The notes beneath the pieces were generated by a model. The model was not told the DNA's origin. It searched no databases and saw only the letters and a program-made list of their open reading frames with translations. Below, in pieces: positions 27,684-37,203 of a DNA stretch of 64,000 bases. The stretch's first letter is position 1. Every line of letters starts with the position of its first letter. Source of the DNA: Rikenella microfusus DSM 15922. GTDB lineage: Bacteria; Bacteroidota; Bacteroidia; Bacteroidales; Rikenellaceae. Both the position numbers and the translations under genes were made by a program. The stretch covers positions 744,001 to 808,000 of the forward strand of contig NZ_KE386488.1 in the NCBI RefSeq assembly GCF_000427365.1, given 5' to 3'.

Positions 27684-29647
27684 TACGGAAAATCGCCCTT
27701 CTGGCGGGACTGTCCCTGCTTATCACCTTCCTGATGCCGCGGCGGGCGGCCCTGGATTTCGATTTCGTCCCCGGCGAAACCTGGGAATCGGAGACGCTCA
27801 CTGCGCCGTTCGACATCCCCGTCTACAAAAGTCCGGAACAGCTCGCTTCGGAACGGAAAACCCTGCTCGAAGGGTTCCAGCCCGTCTTCCGGCTCGACAC
27901 GCTGGTCGCCTCCGTCCAGCTGCGGAACCTGACGGCGGACCTGAACGCCGATCCCCGGCTGACGGACGAAGAGCGCCTCCGGGTGCTCGACGCTTTCCGT
28001 TCCGTTTACCGCAAAGGTATCGTGAGCGAATCCGAACGGGCGGCCTATGCCGACCGGATGGTGCGCATCGACAGCGCCCATATGTTGCAGACCTGTTTCG
28101 CCGCCGATTTGTTCACCCCTTCCACGGCGCAGGCTCATCTGAAAGCGCAGGGCGTCGATCCCGAACTGGCCTCGCGTTATCTGAGTCCGTCGCTTTCTTA
28201 CGACGCGTCGCTGAACGCCCGGCTGCGGGAACAGCTTCTCTCGCGCCTTTCGCGAACCGAGGGAATCGTCCGCATGGGCGAGGTGATCGTCTCCGACGGG
28301 CAGATGATCGACCGGCACGTCGCCACCCTGCTGACCTCCTATCGCCGCGAATACGAAAGCCGGCTGGGGCAGGGCGCCAGCGGAATTGTGCTTTTCGCCG
28401 GCAAACTGCTGATCGTCGCCTCCATACTGACGTTGAGTTACGTTTTTTTCCGCTATTTTTCCCGGAAACGGTTCGCCGGATGGAAACCGCTGCTGTTCGT
28501 CTTCACGCTCTATGCCGTGATGGCGGCGCTGATGGCTTTCGTGGTACGGACGCAGTTCCTGAGTCCCTATATCGTGCCCTTGCCGGTCGTGGCGATCCTG
28601 CTGCTGGCCTTTTTCGATACGAGGATCGCCATTTTCGGGAATATCGCGGTGATTCTGATCGCTTCGCTTTTCGTACGGTTCAGTTTCGAATTTTTCACTG
28701 TCAATTTTCTGGCCGGCACGGTGGGGATCTTCGTGGTGCGGCACTATTACCAGCGGCACAGCGTGTTCAAGGCCGTCGGAGCGGTTTTCCTGGCCGGGGC
28801 CGCCGCTTACGTCGCTTTTCTCTGGATGACCTCAGGGACGCTGAATGTGGACTATACGGGCGTGCTCTGGTTCGTCGTGAGTGCGTTCCTGATGCTGGCG
28901 TTCTACCAGCTGGTCTATATTTTCGAGCGGCTGTTCGGTTTCGTGTCGGACATCACTCTGCTGGAATTGTCGGATACCAACCAGCCGCTGCTGCTGCAAC
29001 TGGCCGAGAAGGCTCCGGGCACGTTCCAACATTCGGTACAGGTAGCGTCGCTGGCCGAAAGCGCGGCCAAGGAGATCGGCGCCAATCCTCTGCTGGCGCG
29101 GGCCGGAGCGTTGTATCACGACATCGGCAAGATGGAAAACCCGTTCTATTTCGTGGAAAATCAGACCGGAAATTTCAATCCCCATTCGATGCTCAGCCCG
29201 TCGCAGAGCGCGTCGATCGTCCGTTCGCATGTCACCGAGGGGATCATGCTGGCCCGCAAATACCGGTTGCCGGCCGTGATCCAGGAGTTCATCTCCGGCC
29301 ATCACGGAACTTCGAAGATTTATTATTTCTATGCCGAGGAGATGCAGAAGCACGGTTCGGTGGAACGTCCCGAAGATTTCATATACCCGGGGCCGAAACC
29401 GGTACGCCGCGAGGTGGCGATCTGCATGATGGCCGATTCGGTGGAGGCGGCTTCGCGATCGCTGGCCAGTTATGACCGCGCGTCGATCGACGCGCTGGTC
29501 GAAAAGATCATCGACCGGCAGATTGCCGAACACCAGTTCAGCCAGGCCGACTTGTCGTTCGCCGAAGTGACGCGGATCAAAGAGTTGTTCAAAACCAGAC
29601 TGAACAATATCTATCACGGTCGGGTTTCGTATCCGTCGGCCGCCTGA
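27680..29647 (+). CDS. 7TM-HD (PgpH-type) cyclic-di-AMP phosphodiesterase-like protein
   Basis: A 655-aa protein. An N-terminal helix and a large extracytoplasmic 7TMR-HDED domain (about 30-230) are followed by about seven transmembrane helices (about 235-420) and a cytoplasmic HD domain. The HD domain is visible as TFQHSVQVASLAESAA, AGALYHDIGKMENP, ISGHHGTSKIYYF and MADSVEAASRS, so the metal ligands are intact. PgpH-like enzymes hydrolyse c-di-AMP and affect wall and osmotic homeostasis. Coupling to a YitT protein suggests a shared signal. Confidence 0.92.
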   Translation: MIRKIALLAGLSLLITFLMPRRAALDFDFVPGETWESETLTAPFDIPVYKSPEQLASERKTLLEGFQPVFRLDTLVASVQLRNLTADLNADPRLTDEERLRVLDAFRSVYRKGIVSESERAAYADRMVRIDSAHMLQTCFAADLFTPSTAQAHLKAQGVDPELASRYLSPSLSYDASLNARLREQLLSRLSRTEGIVRMGEVIVSDGQMIDRHVATLLTSYRREYESRLGQGASGIVLFAGKLLIVASILTLSYVFFRYFSRKRFAGWKPLLFVFTLYAVMAALMAFVVRTQFLSPYIVPLPVVAILLLAFFDTRIAIFGNIAVILIASLFVRFSFEFFTVNFLAGTVGIFVVRHYYQRHSVFKAVGAVFLAGAAAYVAFLWMTSGTLNVDYTGVLWFVVSAFLMLAFYQLVYIFERLFGFVSDITLLELSDTNQPLLLQLAEKAPGTFQHSVQVASLAESAAKEIGANPLLARAGALYHDIGKMENPFYFVENQTGNFNPHSMLSPSQSASIVRSHVTEGIMLARKYRLPAVIQEFISGHHGTSKIYYFYAEEMQKHGSVERPEDFIYPGPKPVRREVAICMMADSVEAASRSLASYDRASIDALVEKIIDRQIAEHQFSQADLSFAEVTRIKELFKTRLNNIYHGRVSYPSAA

Positions 29648-29889
29648 CGGGACGAAGAACTTACCATCGACCGGCCGGTTCTTACCGGCGCGGTTCTCCC
29701 GAATCGCCGGTTTGCCGCCTGCGGTTTCGTCCCGTTCGATTCCCGGTTTCAGTCTTCCCTGCGGAACAAAGCATTCCCCCATAACGGCGCTCCGCCTTAC
29801 CGGCCGCCCGGCTTCCGGTACGCGCAAATGGCCTGCCGGACGGAGCGATCATGCAAATCGGCAAAAAAAGATTAACTTAGCCCCGTTTA

Positions 29890-32800
29890 ATGCCAATCAA
29901 CCGAAATCGACAGCCAATGAGCAGCTTCAGCAAGCGCAGTATCTGGGGCGGCTGGATCGTCTTCGCGATCGCCAGCCTCACCTACCTGCTCACTATGGAG
30001 CCCACCGCCAGCCTGTGGGATTGCAGTGAGTTCATCGCTACCAGTTACAAACTCGAAGTCGGGCATCCTCCCGGAACGCCTTTCTTCTTCCTGATCAACC
30101 GGTTGGGAGCGATTTTCGCGGGCGACCCCACCCATGTGGCCGCCGCTATCAACGCGCTGTCCGCCCTCGAAAGCGGGCTGACCATCGCTTTCCTGTTCTG
30201 GAGTATCGCCCACCTCGGACGGAGGATGTACCGCAAGGAAGAAAACGAGCTGACCGACGCCCAAAGCTGGGCCATCCTCGGCGCCGCCGCCATCGGCTCG
30301 CTGGCCTATACGTGGACCGACACCTTCTGGTTTTCCGCCGTCGAAGCCGAAGTGTATGCCCTCTCGTCGCTCTTCACCGCCGTGGTGTTCTGGGCCATCC
30401 TCAAGTGGGAAAACGTCGCCGACCGGCCCGGCAGCGCCCGCTGGTTAGTGCTGATCGCCTACCTGATGGGCCTCTCGGTGGGGGCGCATATCCTGAACCT
30501 GCTGGCCATTCCCGCATTGGTGTTTATCTACTACTTCAAAAAATTTCCCGGCCGTAAGAAAGCCGACCTGTGGAAACCCGGCGTAGTTTCGGTACTGCTG
30601 ACCGGAGCGTTCTATATCCTGACCCCCACCGTGGTTTCGATCGGCGCCTTCGTGGACCGCATCTTCGTGAACGGCTTCGGGTTGGGCGTGAACAGCGGGC
30701 TGACCACTTTTGTCGTCCTGCTGCTGGCGGCCCTCGGCTGGGGCGTGTGGAGAACCCACCGGGCCGGGAAAGCGGGCTGGAACACGATCCTGCTCTCGGC
30801 TTTCATGGTAATCGTCGGCATATCGACTTACGGCATCGTACTGATCCGGGCGAGCATCAACCCGCCGATGAACAGTAACAATCCCAGCGATCCGTACGCG
30901 CTGCTCTCGTTCCTGAACCGCGACCAGTACGGGGCGCCGCCGCTGCTCTACGGCCAGTCTTACGCTTCGCCCGCCGTGGGTACCGCGTTCAGCGACTCCT
31001 ATTTCGTGGACGAAGAGGGGAAATACCGCCCCATGGAACGCGTGACGGGCTACGAGTACGATGAAAATACCAAGATGCTCTTCCCCCGGATGCACAGCGG
31101 CGAACCGCGCCACATCGCGGAATACAAACGTTGGGCGGATGTCAAAGGGCGCAAGGTAAGGGCCGAGGACGGCAGCCTGGTGACGGTGCCGACTTTCGGA
31201 GAGAACCTCCGATTTTTCTTCACTTACCAGCTCAACAACATGTACTGGCGCTACTTCCTGTGGAACTTCGTGGGACGTCAGAGCGACATCCAGAACAATA
31301 CCATCATCGACGGCAACTGGCTCAGCGGCATTCGGCCGATCGACGAACTATACCTCGGCCCGCAGGACGGCCTGCCCTCCGAAGTGGCCGCCAACAAAGG
31401 GCACAACACCTACTATTTCCTGCCGTTTATCCTGGGGCTTATCGGCTTTTTCTATCAGCTCAAGCGCGACGGACGGAATTTCCTGGTGGTTTTCCTGCTC
31501 TTCTTCATGACCGGGCTCGCCATCATCCTCTACCTGAACCAGACGCCGCTCCAGCCGCGCGAACGCGATTACGCCTATGCCGGTTCGTTCTACGCTTTCG
31601 CCATCTGGATCGGGCTGGGCGTGCTGTGGCTCTACGACCTGCTGCGCCGGCGGGCGTTCCGGACAAGCGGCCGGGCAGCCGCAGCCGTGGCTTTCGTGGT
31701 CTGCGCGTCGGTGCCCGCCGTGCTGGCCGTGCAGAACTGGGACGACCACGACCGCAGCCATCGTTACGTGGCGCGGGACATGGGGTACAACTACCTGACG
31801 AGCGTGCTGCCGAACGGGATTATCATCGACTACGGCGACAACGACACTTTCCCGCTGTGGTATAATCAGGAGGTCGAAGGCGTCCGTACCGACGTGCGGG
31901 TGATGAACGCTTCGTACATCGGCGGCGACTGGTATATCGACCAGATGCGGATGAAGGCCAACGAATCGGAACCGATCCCGCACTCCCTGCCCCGGCACAA
32001 ATATTACGGGGATGCCACGGGACAGTTCATTATCCGCGAAATCCCCAAACCGGACGGCAGCATGTGGACGGCCAAGGAGGTGATGGCGGTAGCGGGCAGC
32101 GACGACCCGCGGACGCAACTGACGGACCAGGCGGGCAATACGTTCAATATCGTTCCTGCGCGGCGGATCGCCGTCCCGGTCGATAAGGAAAATGTGATCA
32201 AGAGCGGTATTGTCCGTCCCGAAGACGCTCACCTGATCGAAGACACGATCTATCTCGATATCGATCCGTCCAAATCGGCGCTCATGGCCGGCGAAATGGT
32301 GCTGCTCGACATGCTGGCTTCGGGCGATTGGACGCGGCCGATCCATTTCACGTCGGCGGCCGACCTGATGAAGTGGGGCCTGGTGCATTACGACAGCCAG
32401 GGCGGCCAGTCGTGGTCGTACCTCCAGCAGGACGGGATGGTCTATCGGCTGGTACCGATCAAATCGCCGATCGACCGGATCTACGGCATCGGGCGCATCG
32501 ACACGGAGACCCTGTACGACAATCTGATGAACAAATATCGTTACGGGAATATCCGCGATCCGAGGGTTTATGCGGATACGTTCGTGACCAATACGTTCCT
32601 CACGTCACAGCTCCGTTCGTCGTTCGCGCGGCTGGCGAACGCCCTTACCGCCGAGGGGGATACCGTGCGTGCGGTGGAGGTGCTCGACCGTGCGATGCAG
32701 GAGATGCCGCTGGAACAGTTGAGGATGGACGACATGGTGGTCTTCCTCGTGGAGGCCTACTACAAGGCCGGGGCCTACGATAAAGGGAACGAGCTGGCGC

Positions 32801-32988
32801 GTAAAGCCGGCGGAATCCTGACCGAGTATATCGATTATTACGACCGGTTCACCGGCGAAAAGAAAAAACTGGTGGAAAGCGAGCTGATGGACAGGCTGCG
32901 CACGCTCTATAACCTCTATCTGATCGCCGGACAGAATGGCCAGCAGGAGGTGGCAGCTCTCTACGCTCCCTATGTCGGCGGGATATAG
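29890..32988 (+). CDS. DUF2723 membrane protein, TMEM260-like candidate O-mannosyltransferase
   Basis: A 1032-aa polytopic protein. The N-terminal DUF2723 region (about 20-250) carries LTMEPTASLWDCSEFIATSYKLEVGHPPGTPFF, i.e. the acidic residue in the first loop expected of GT-C enzymes. Further helices, a long soluble segment (about 580-820) and a TPR-like C-terminus (about 900-1010) follow. Human TMEM260, a DUF2723 protein, is an O-mannosyltransferase; bacterial members are uncharacterised. In Bacteroidetes the protein is near-universal. Its neighbour is a GH92 alpha-mannosidase. ATG 29917 is an alternative start. A terminator follows. Confidence 0.9.
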   Translation: MPINRNRQPMSSFSKRSIWGGWIVFAIASLTYLLTMEPTASLWDCSEFIATSYKLEVGHPPGTPFFFLINRLGAIFAGDPTHVAAAINALSALESGLTIAFLFWSIAHLGRRMYRKEENELTDAQSWAILGAAAIGSLAYTWTDTFWFSAVEAEVYALSSLFTAVVFWAILKWENVADRPGSARWLVLIAYLMGLSVGAHILNLLAIPALVFIYYFKKFPGRKKADLWKPGVVSVLLTGAFYILTPTVVSIGAFVDRIFVNGFGLGVNSGLTTFVVLLLAALGWGVWRTHRAGKAGWNTILLSAFMVIVGISTYGIVLIRASINPPMNSNNPSDPYALLSFLNRDQYGAPPLLYGQSYASPAVGTAFSDSYFVDEEGKYRPMERVTGYEYDENTKMLFPRMHSGEPRHIAEYKRWADVKGRKVRAEDGSLVTVPTFGENLRFFFTYQLNNMYWRYFLWNFVGRQSDIQNNTIIDGNWLSGIRPIDELYLGPQDGLPSEVAANKGHNTYYFLPFILGLIGFFYQLKRDGRNFLVVFLLFFMTGLAIILYLNQTPLQPRERDYAYAGSFYAFAIWIGLGVLWLYDLLRRRAFRTSGRAAAAVAFVVCASVPAVLAVQNWDDHDRSHRYVARDMGYNYLTSVLPNGIIIDYGDNDTFPLWYNQEVEGVRTDVRVMNASYIGGDWYIDQMRMKANESEPIPHSLPRHKYYGDATGQFIIREIPKPDGSMWTAKEVMAVAGSDDPRTQLTDQAGNTFNIVPARRIAVPVDKENVIKSGIVRPEDAHLIEDTIYLDIDPSKSALMAGEMVLLDMLASGDWTRPIHFTSAADLMKWGLVHYDSQGGQSWSYLQQDGMVYRLVPIKSPIDRIYGIGRIDTETLYDNLMNKYRYGNIRDPRVYADTFVTNTFLTSQLRSSFARLANALTAEGDTVRAVEVLDRAMQEMPLEQLRMDDMVVFLVEAYYKAGAYDKGNELARKAGGILTEYIDYYDRFTGEKKKLVESELMDRLRTLYNLYLIAGQNGQQEVAALYAPYVGGI

Positions 32989-33014
32989 GAGCGTTCCGGA
33001 ATACGGTCTTTGGG

Positions 33015-33052
33015 AAATCCCTTTCTTTCGGTTCGGAGGAAAGGGATTTTTT
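33015..33052 (+). terminator. Terminator after the DUF2723 gene
   Basis: AAATCCCTTTC (33015-33025) pairs perfectly with GAAAGGGATTT (33039-33049), and the Ts continue to 33052. Confidence 0.8.
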
Positions 33053-33196
33053 ACTGACGGAATAAAAGGGGGCAGCAAGATCACTGCCCGATTTTCGGAA
33101 AAGTCGTATATACTTGCCAGATTCAAAACTCGTCGCCCGGTCAATCAAACGCAGGTCGGGAGGGGTACGGGCCATTCGGATAATCCGCGAAAACCC

Positions 33197-33204
33197 TATC
33201 TTTG
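33197..33204 (+). promoter_or_regulatory. -7 box for the GH92 gene
   Basis: TATCTTTG with a TTCG at 33175-33178 as a near -33 element (18 bp between). It lies 68 nt upstream of the ATG. Confidence 0.5.
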
Positions 33205-33272
33205 CATGAGGCCGGGGAGAACCGGCATTAGCGCCTGGCTCCCGCCCTCCTTCAGAAACAAGCCGACCGACT

Positions 33273-35468
33273 ATGAAAATGCCTTCCATACTCTCCGCCA
33301 TGCTCGCGGCCTCTCTCGTTTTCGCCTCCTGCGCCGACGGACGGGACTCTGCCGACGATCCCGCCGCGCTGGTCGATCCGCTGATCGGCACCGACGGCCC
33401 CGGCAACGTCTATCCCGGCGTCAGCGCCCCCTTCGGTATGGTGCAGCTCTCGCCCGACAACGGTACCAGCGGGTGGGACCGCATCGCCGGATACTTCTGG
33501 CCCGACACCACCATCGCAGGCTTTTCGCACACCCACCTGAGCGGTACCGGCGCCGGCGATCTGTACGACATCAGCTACATGCCCGCCGTCCCGCCTTTCA
33601 AGACCGGCCGGGGCGAGCTGGGCGTCTATTCCGTGTTCAGCCACGACGAAGAGACCGCCCAGGCGGGGTATTACAGCGTCCGGCTGGAAGATTACGACAC
33701 CCGCGTGGAACTGGTCGCGACCGAGCGGTGCGGCATGCAGCGATACACCTTTCCCCAGACGGCCGAAGCGACCGTGTTCCTGAATCTGGCCAAACACATG
33801 AACTGGGACTACACGATGGGTTCCTCGCTGCGCGTGGTGGACGACCGCACCGTCGAGGGTTACCGCTTTTCGGAAGGGTGGGCGCCCGACCAGCGGGTCT
33901 GGTTCGTGGCTCAATTCTCGCAGCCGTTCGTATCGTACGACATCGATACCGTGGTCTCGGTACATAGCGACAGCGCTTATAACGGCATCGAAAGCCACAT
34001 CGGGAAGTTCGTGTTCGACGCGACGGACGGGGCGCCCGTACTGGTGCGCACGGCCATTTCCGCCGTAGACATCGAGGGGGCGCGGAGAAACCTCGCCGCG
34101 GAGATGCCCGATTTCGCGTTCGACAGCGTGCGGACGGCCCAACGCGCCCTGTGGAACGCCGAACTGTCCAAAATCGAGGTGAAAGGCGGCACGCGTGCCG
34201 AGCGGACGGCTTTCTACACCGCGCTTTACCGCACGATGCTGGCTCCGACGCTGTTCGACGACACGGACGGCCGCTATGCCGGGCCGGACGGAAAGATCCA
34301 TGCCGGAACGCCCGGCTCGCGCAACTATTCGACCTTTTCGCTGTGGGATACCTATCGGGCGGCACATCCGCTTTACACTTTCCTGCACCCCGGGCGGGTG
34401 CGGGAGATGGCCGTCTCGATGCTGAACTTCCACGACCAGCACGGCATGCTGCCCGTATGGCCGCTGTGGGGGAACGAGACGGACATGATGATCGGTTACC
34501 ACGCGGTGCCGGTGCTGGCGGAAGCGGCCCTGAAAGGGTTGCTACCGGACTCGATGCAGAACCGCGTGCTGACGGCCTGCGTCGAGACTGCGAACCGCGA
34601 CGATTACCGGTCGATCGGACTGTACAAACGGCTCGGATACGTGCCGGCGGACCTGGACAAAGAGTCGCTCTCCAAAACGCTGGAGTACGCCTACGACGAT
34701 TATTGCATCGCGCAGCTGGCACGGAAGATGGGGCGGGATTCCCTATACAACGAATTTATCGTGCGCTCGAAAAACTATATGAACGTGTTCCAGCCCGCTT
34801 CGGGCTTCATGCAGCCGCGCCTCTCGGACGGCGAATGGGTGCCGGATTTCGATCCGAAAGCCTATACGGAACACATCACCGAAAGCAACGGTTGGCAATA
34901 TCTGTGGGCCGTGCAGCAGGACGTCGAAGGGCTGGTGCGGCTGATGCGCGGCCCGCAGCAGTTCGAAAAACGGCTGGACGAAATGTTCGCCCTGCATCCC
35001 GAAGCGACCGATTCGCTGCCTATCTTCAGCACAGGCATGATCGGCCAGTATGCCCACGGCAACGAACCGTCGCACCATGTGGCTTATCTCTATAATTATA
35101 TCGGCAAGCCGGAAAAAACGCAGCGATACGTGTCGGAGATTCTGCGCACGCAGTATTCCGACCGGCCGGACGGTCTGTGCGGGAATGAAGACTGCGGCCA
35201 GATGTCGGCCTGGTACGTATTCAGCGCGATGGGTTTCTATCCGGTCGATCCGGTGAGCCTGACCTATGCGATCGGTACGCCGCTGTTCGAAGAATCGGTC
35301 GTCCGGCTGCCCGGCGGCGGAACGTTTACGGTGCGTGCTCCGGGCGTTTCGGCGGAACGTTACCGGATCGAGAAGATGACCCTGAACGGGAAGGCGCTCG
35401 GCACGCCGTTCATCGCCTGGAACGAAATTATGGCCGGAGGCGTACTGGAATTGACGATGAAAAAATAA
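33273..35468 (+). CDS. GH92-family alpha-mannosidase lipoprotein
   Basis: A 731-aa exported enzyme with a lipoprotein signal (LAASLVFASC, Cys21). GH92 enzymes are Ca-dependent exo-alpha-mannosidases that act on host or fungal mannans and N-glycans. Characteristic segments are VDPLIGTDGPGNVYPGVSAPFGMVQLSPD at the N-terminus, GFSHTHLSGTGAGDLYDI, the catalytic region WDTYRAAHPLY and GNEDCGQMSAWYVFSAMGFYPVDP near the C-terminus. Length is normal. There is no SusC/SusD pair or regulator beside it, so it is not in a standard utilisation locus. Confidence 0.94.
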   Translation: MKMPSILSAMLAASLVFASCADGRDSADDPAALVDPLIGTDGPGNVYPGVSAPFGMVQLSPDNGTSGWDRIAGYFWPDTTIAGFSHTHLSGTGAGDLYDISYMPAVPPFKTGRGELGVYSVFSHDEETAQAGYYSVRLEDYDTRVELVATERCGMQRYTFPQTAEATVFLNLAKHMNWDYTMGSSLRVVDDRTVEGYRFSEGWAPDQRVWFVAQFSQPFVSYDIDTVVSVHSDSAYNGIESHIGKFVFDATDGAPVLVRTAISAVDIEGARRNLAAEMPDFAFDSVRTAQRALWNAELSKIEVKGGTRAERTAFYTALYRTMLAPTLFDDTDGRYAGPDGKIHAGTPGSRNYSTFSLWDTYRAAHPLYTFLHPGRVREMAVSMLNFHDQHGMLPVWPLWGNETDMMIGYHAVPVLAEAALKGLLPDSMQNRVLTACVETANRDDYRSIGLYKRLGYVPADLDKESLSKTLEYAYDDYCIAQLARKMGRDSLYNEFIVRSKNYMNVFQPASGFMQPRLSDGEWVPDFDPKAYTEHITESNGWQYLWAVQQDVEGLVRLMRGPQQFEKRLDEMFALHPEATDSLPIFSTGMIGQYAHGNEPSHHVAYLYNYIGKPEKTQRYVSEILRTQYSDRPDGLCGNEDCGQMSAWYVFSAMGFYPVDPVSLTYAIGTPLFEESVVRLPGGGTFTVRAPGVSAERYRIEKMTLNGKALGTPFIAWNEIMAGGVLELTMKK

Positions 35469-35479
35469 AGGCGCTTATG

Positions 35480-37060
35480 CGGCGGTTTACACCGGTATTT
35501 TCGGTTCGCGCCGCACCTTTTCCGGCAGAGAAACCGTCCGGCCATCGGGCAGGGATGTTCTGATAAAGAGTCCCCGCGCCGGGGACGAGCCTGAACCGGA
35601 AAAGGCTGCGGACGCCTTGAATCCCGGGAAAGCGAGCAGCTGAGTCACCGCGCCAGTGAGCGGCGACCGCCTCTCCCAGCGGGAAGCCGCAAAACGTCTC
35701 CCGCAAGCGGTCGCCGAATCGGACAGAGGCGGCCAACAAAACAGTGGGCGGGTGCGCACCAGCGGCCAACCCGCAGCCTGCCCGACAAGAGGAATGTACT
35801 ATTGCGACCGTCAGGTCGCGCGGGCCGGACGCCTCCCCACGGGAGGCCCGGTGCCGCTGGGCACACCAGCCGGGCTGTAACTACCCGAGAGATCCCGGCC
35901 GTCCGGCCCGAGGCGCAGGAGGAAGCCGGAACGGTAACTCACTTTGGCGGCGGGTTGCAACCTTCGGTTTTCTCCTCGCTAACTTCAGGTAGAAGCTGTC
36001 GGCCCGGAAATGTGCGATTTCCCAGTTCGACGGGAGACGAGAACGGGGAATCGTATTCCCGGCGACTTCTTTGCTTTCTTTCTTGGTCGCCCAAGAAAGA
36101 AAGTGCCCCGCCGGCATGAGGCGTCCGGAGAAACCGGGCCTCCGCGCCGGCGGGCGGTTCGAAGCCCGGAAAGCGAGCGGCTGAGTCCCCATGCCAATGG
36201 CGGCGCGCCCCGTGGGGGCGTGGGCGCGCCGAAAACGACACAGTGAGCGGCTGAGTTCCGCGCCAGTGAGCGGCGACCGCCTTCCCCGGCGGGAAGCCGC
36301 AAAATGTCTCCCGCAGGCGGTCGCCGAAGATGGCGGATGATGGCCGGCACAACAGCCGAAGACTGCCCCGCCAGCGGTTTAGCACGGCTATGCGGCGCCG
36401 CAGCCCTCTGTTCGGGTATCGGATGGCCCGGGGCGCAGCCTGCGGGGGACGCACCAATCGCTCTCGCGATTGGTGTTGCGGGCCTCCGCTGCGGGAGGCT
36501 GCGGCCCGCCCGCTGGCGCGGGAACCCGGCTATTCGCTCACAACCTCACTGCGCACCGCCTGCTGGCGCGGAACCCGGAACCGTTCTCTGATCCGCGCGC
36601 CGGGAAAACCTTGGCAGTACGAACTCCCGTTCGTCTGCCGGTTTTCCTCTTTCGGCGGGGTGCGCGGTGCTTTCGGGAATGCCGGGTTCTCGCATAGCGG
36701 CCAGCCCGGCCCCGTAACGGAAGCCCGTAACAGGGTAGTTACAGCCTCACGCTCGCCGCTAGCACGCGGCCCCGTGCGGGAGCGTAATATCCTCCGGTTC
36801 CGACAGAGAGGCGGCACGCAGGGCCTGAAAAAGAAAATCTTTCAAACAAACCCGGTTTGTTTGAAACAGATTTTCTCAGGCGCGCCGCCCGATGTTTTCG
36901 CCGTAAGGCTTCCGAATAGTTCCCGGTTTCCGCACCTGTAGAGAGAACCGCCCTACAGGAAGAAATCGCCCTGCGCGGGCGGCGGCCGGGTGACCCCGGC
37001 GGGACGGGCGATACTCTCGTATCGCAGGAACGGTTCCTGATACATACTTGGCTATAATAG
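35480..37060. repeat. Mosaic repeat island 5, the largest intergenic array
   Basis: A 1.7-kb gap without credible genes. A direct repeat of about 90 bp (module F) occurs at 35630-35720 and 36246-36335, each with GCGGCGACCGCC and GCGGTCGCCG arms; a third fragment lies at 36161-36190. A fusion of the end of module B to module A lies near 35806-35850. Partial module E spans 35995-36130, with hairpin arms at 36074-36086 and 36091-36103. Sequence resembling the diverged module B of island 6 lies at 36440-36510. Several strong hairpins follow, including 36823-36881 and 37008-37025. No TTAACCGTACGGTTAA junctions were seen here, unlike the other islands. Confidence 0.7.
36823..36881. other. 59-nt near-perfect inverted repeat
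   Basis: Outer arms GCCTGA/TCAGGC, middle arms AGAAAATCT/AGATTTTCT and inner arms TTTCAAACAAACC/GGTTTGTTTGAAA around a single-base loop. The AT-rich cruciform stands out in a GC-rich island. It is not followed by a T-run, so it is not an obvious terminator. Confidence 0.75.
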
Positions 37061-37203
37061 CCCTTTTCCACAGGCCCGGCCGCACAGAACTCCGAAGGGG
37101 CTGAAACCGGTTGTCCCGTGCGGGACCGTCCCCGACCGCCGGAACCTGTCGGCGGATAAGTGTCTCCCGTCGGCGCGGGGCACGTTTGCTAAACCAGAAC
37201 GCT

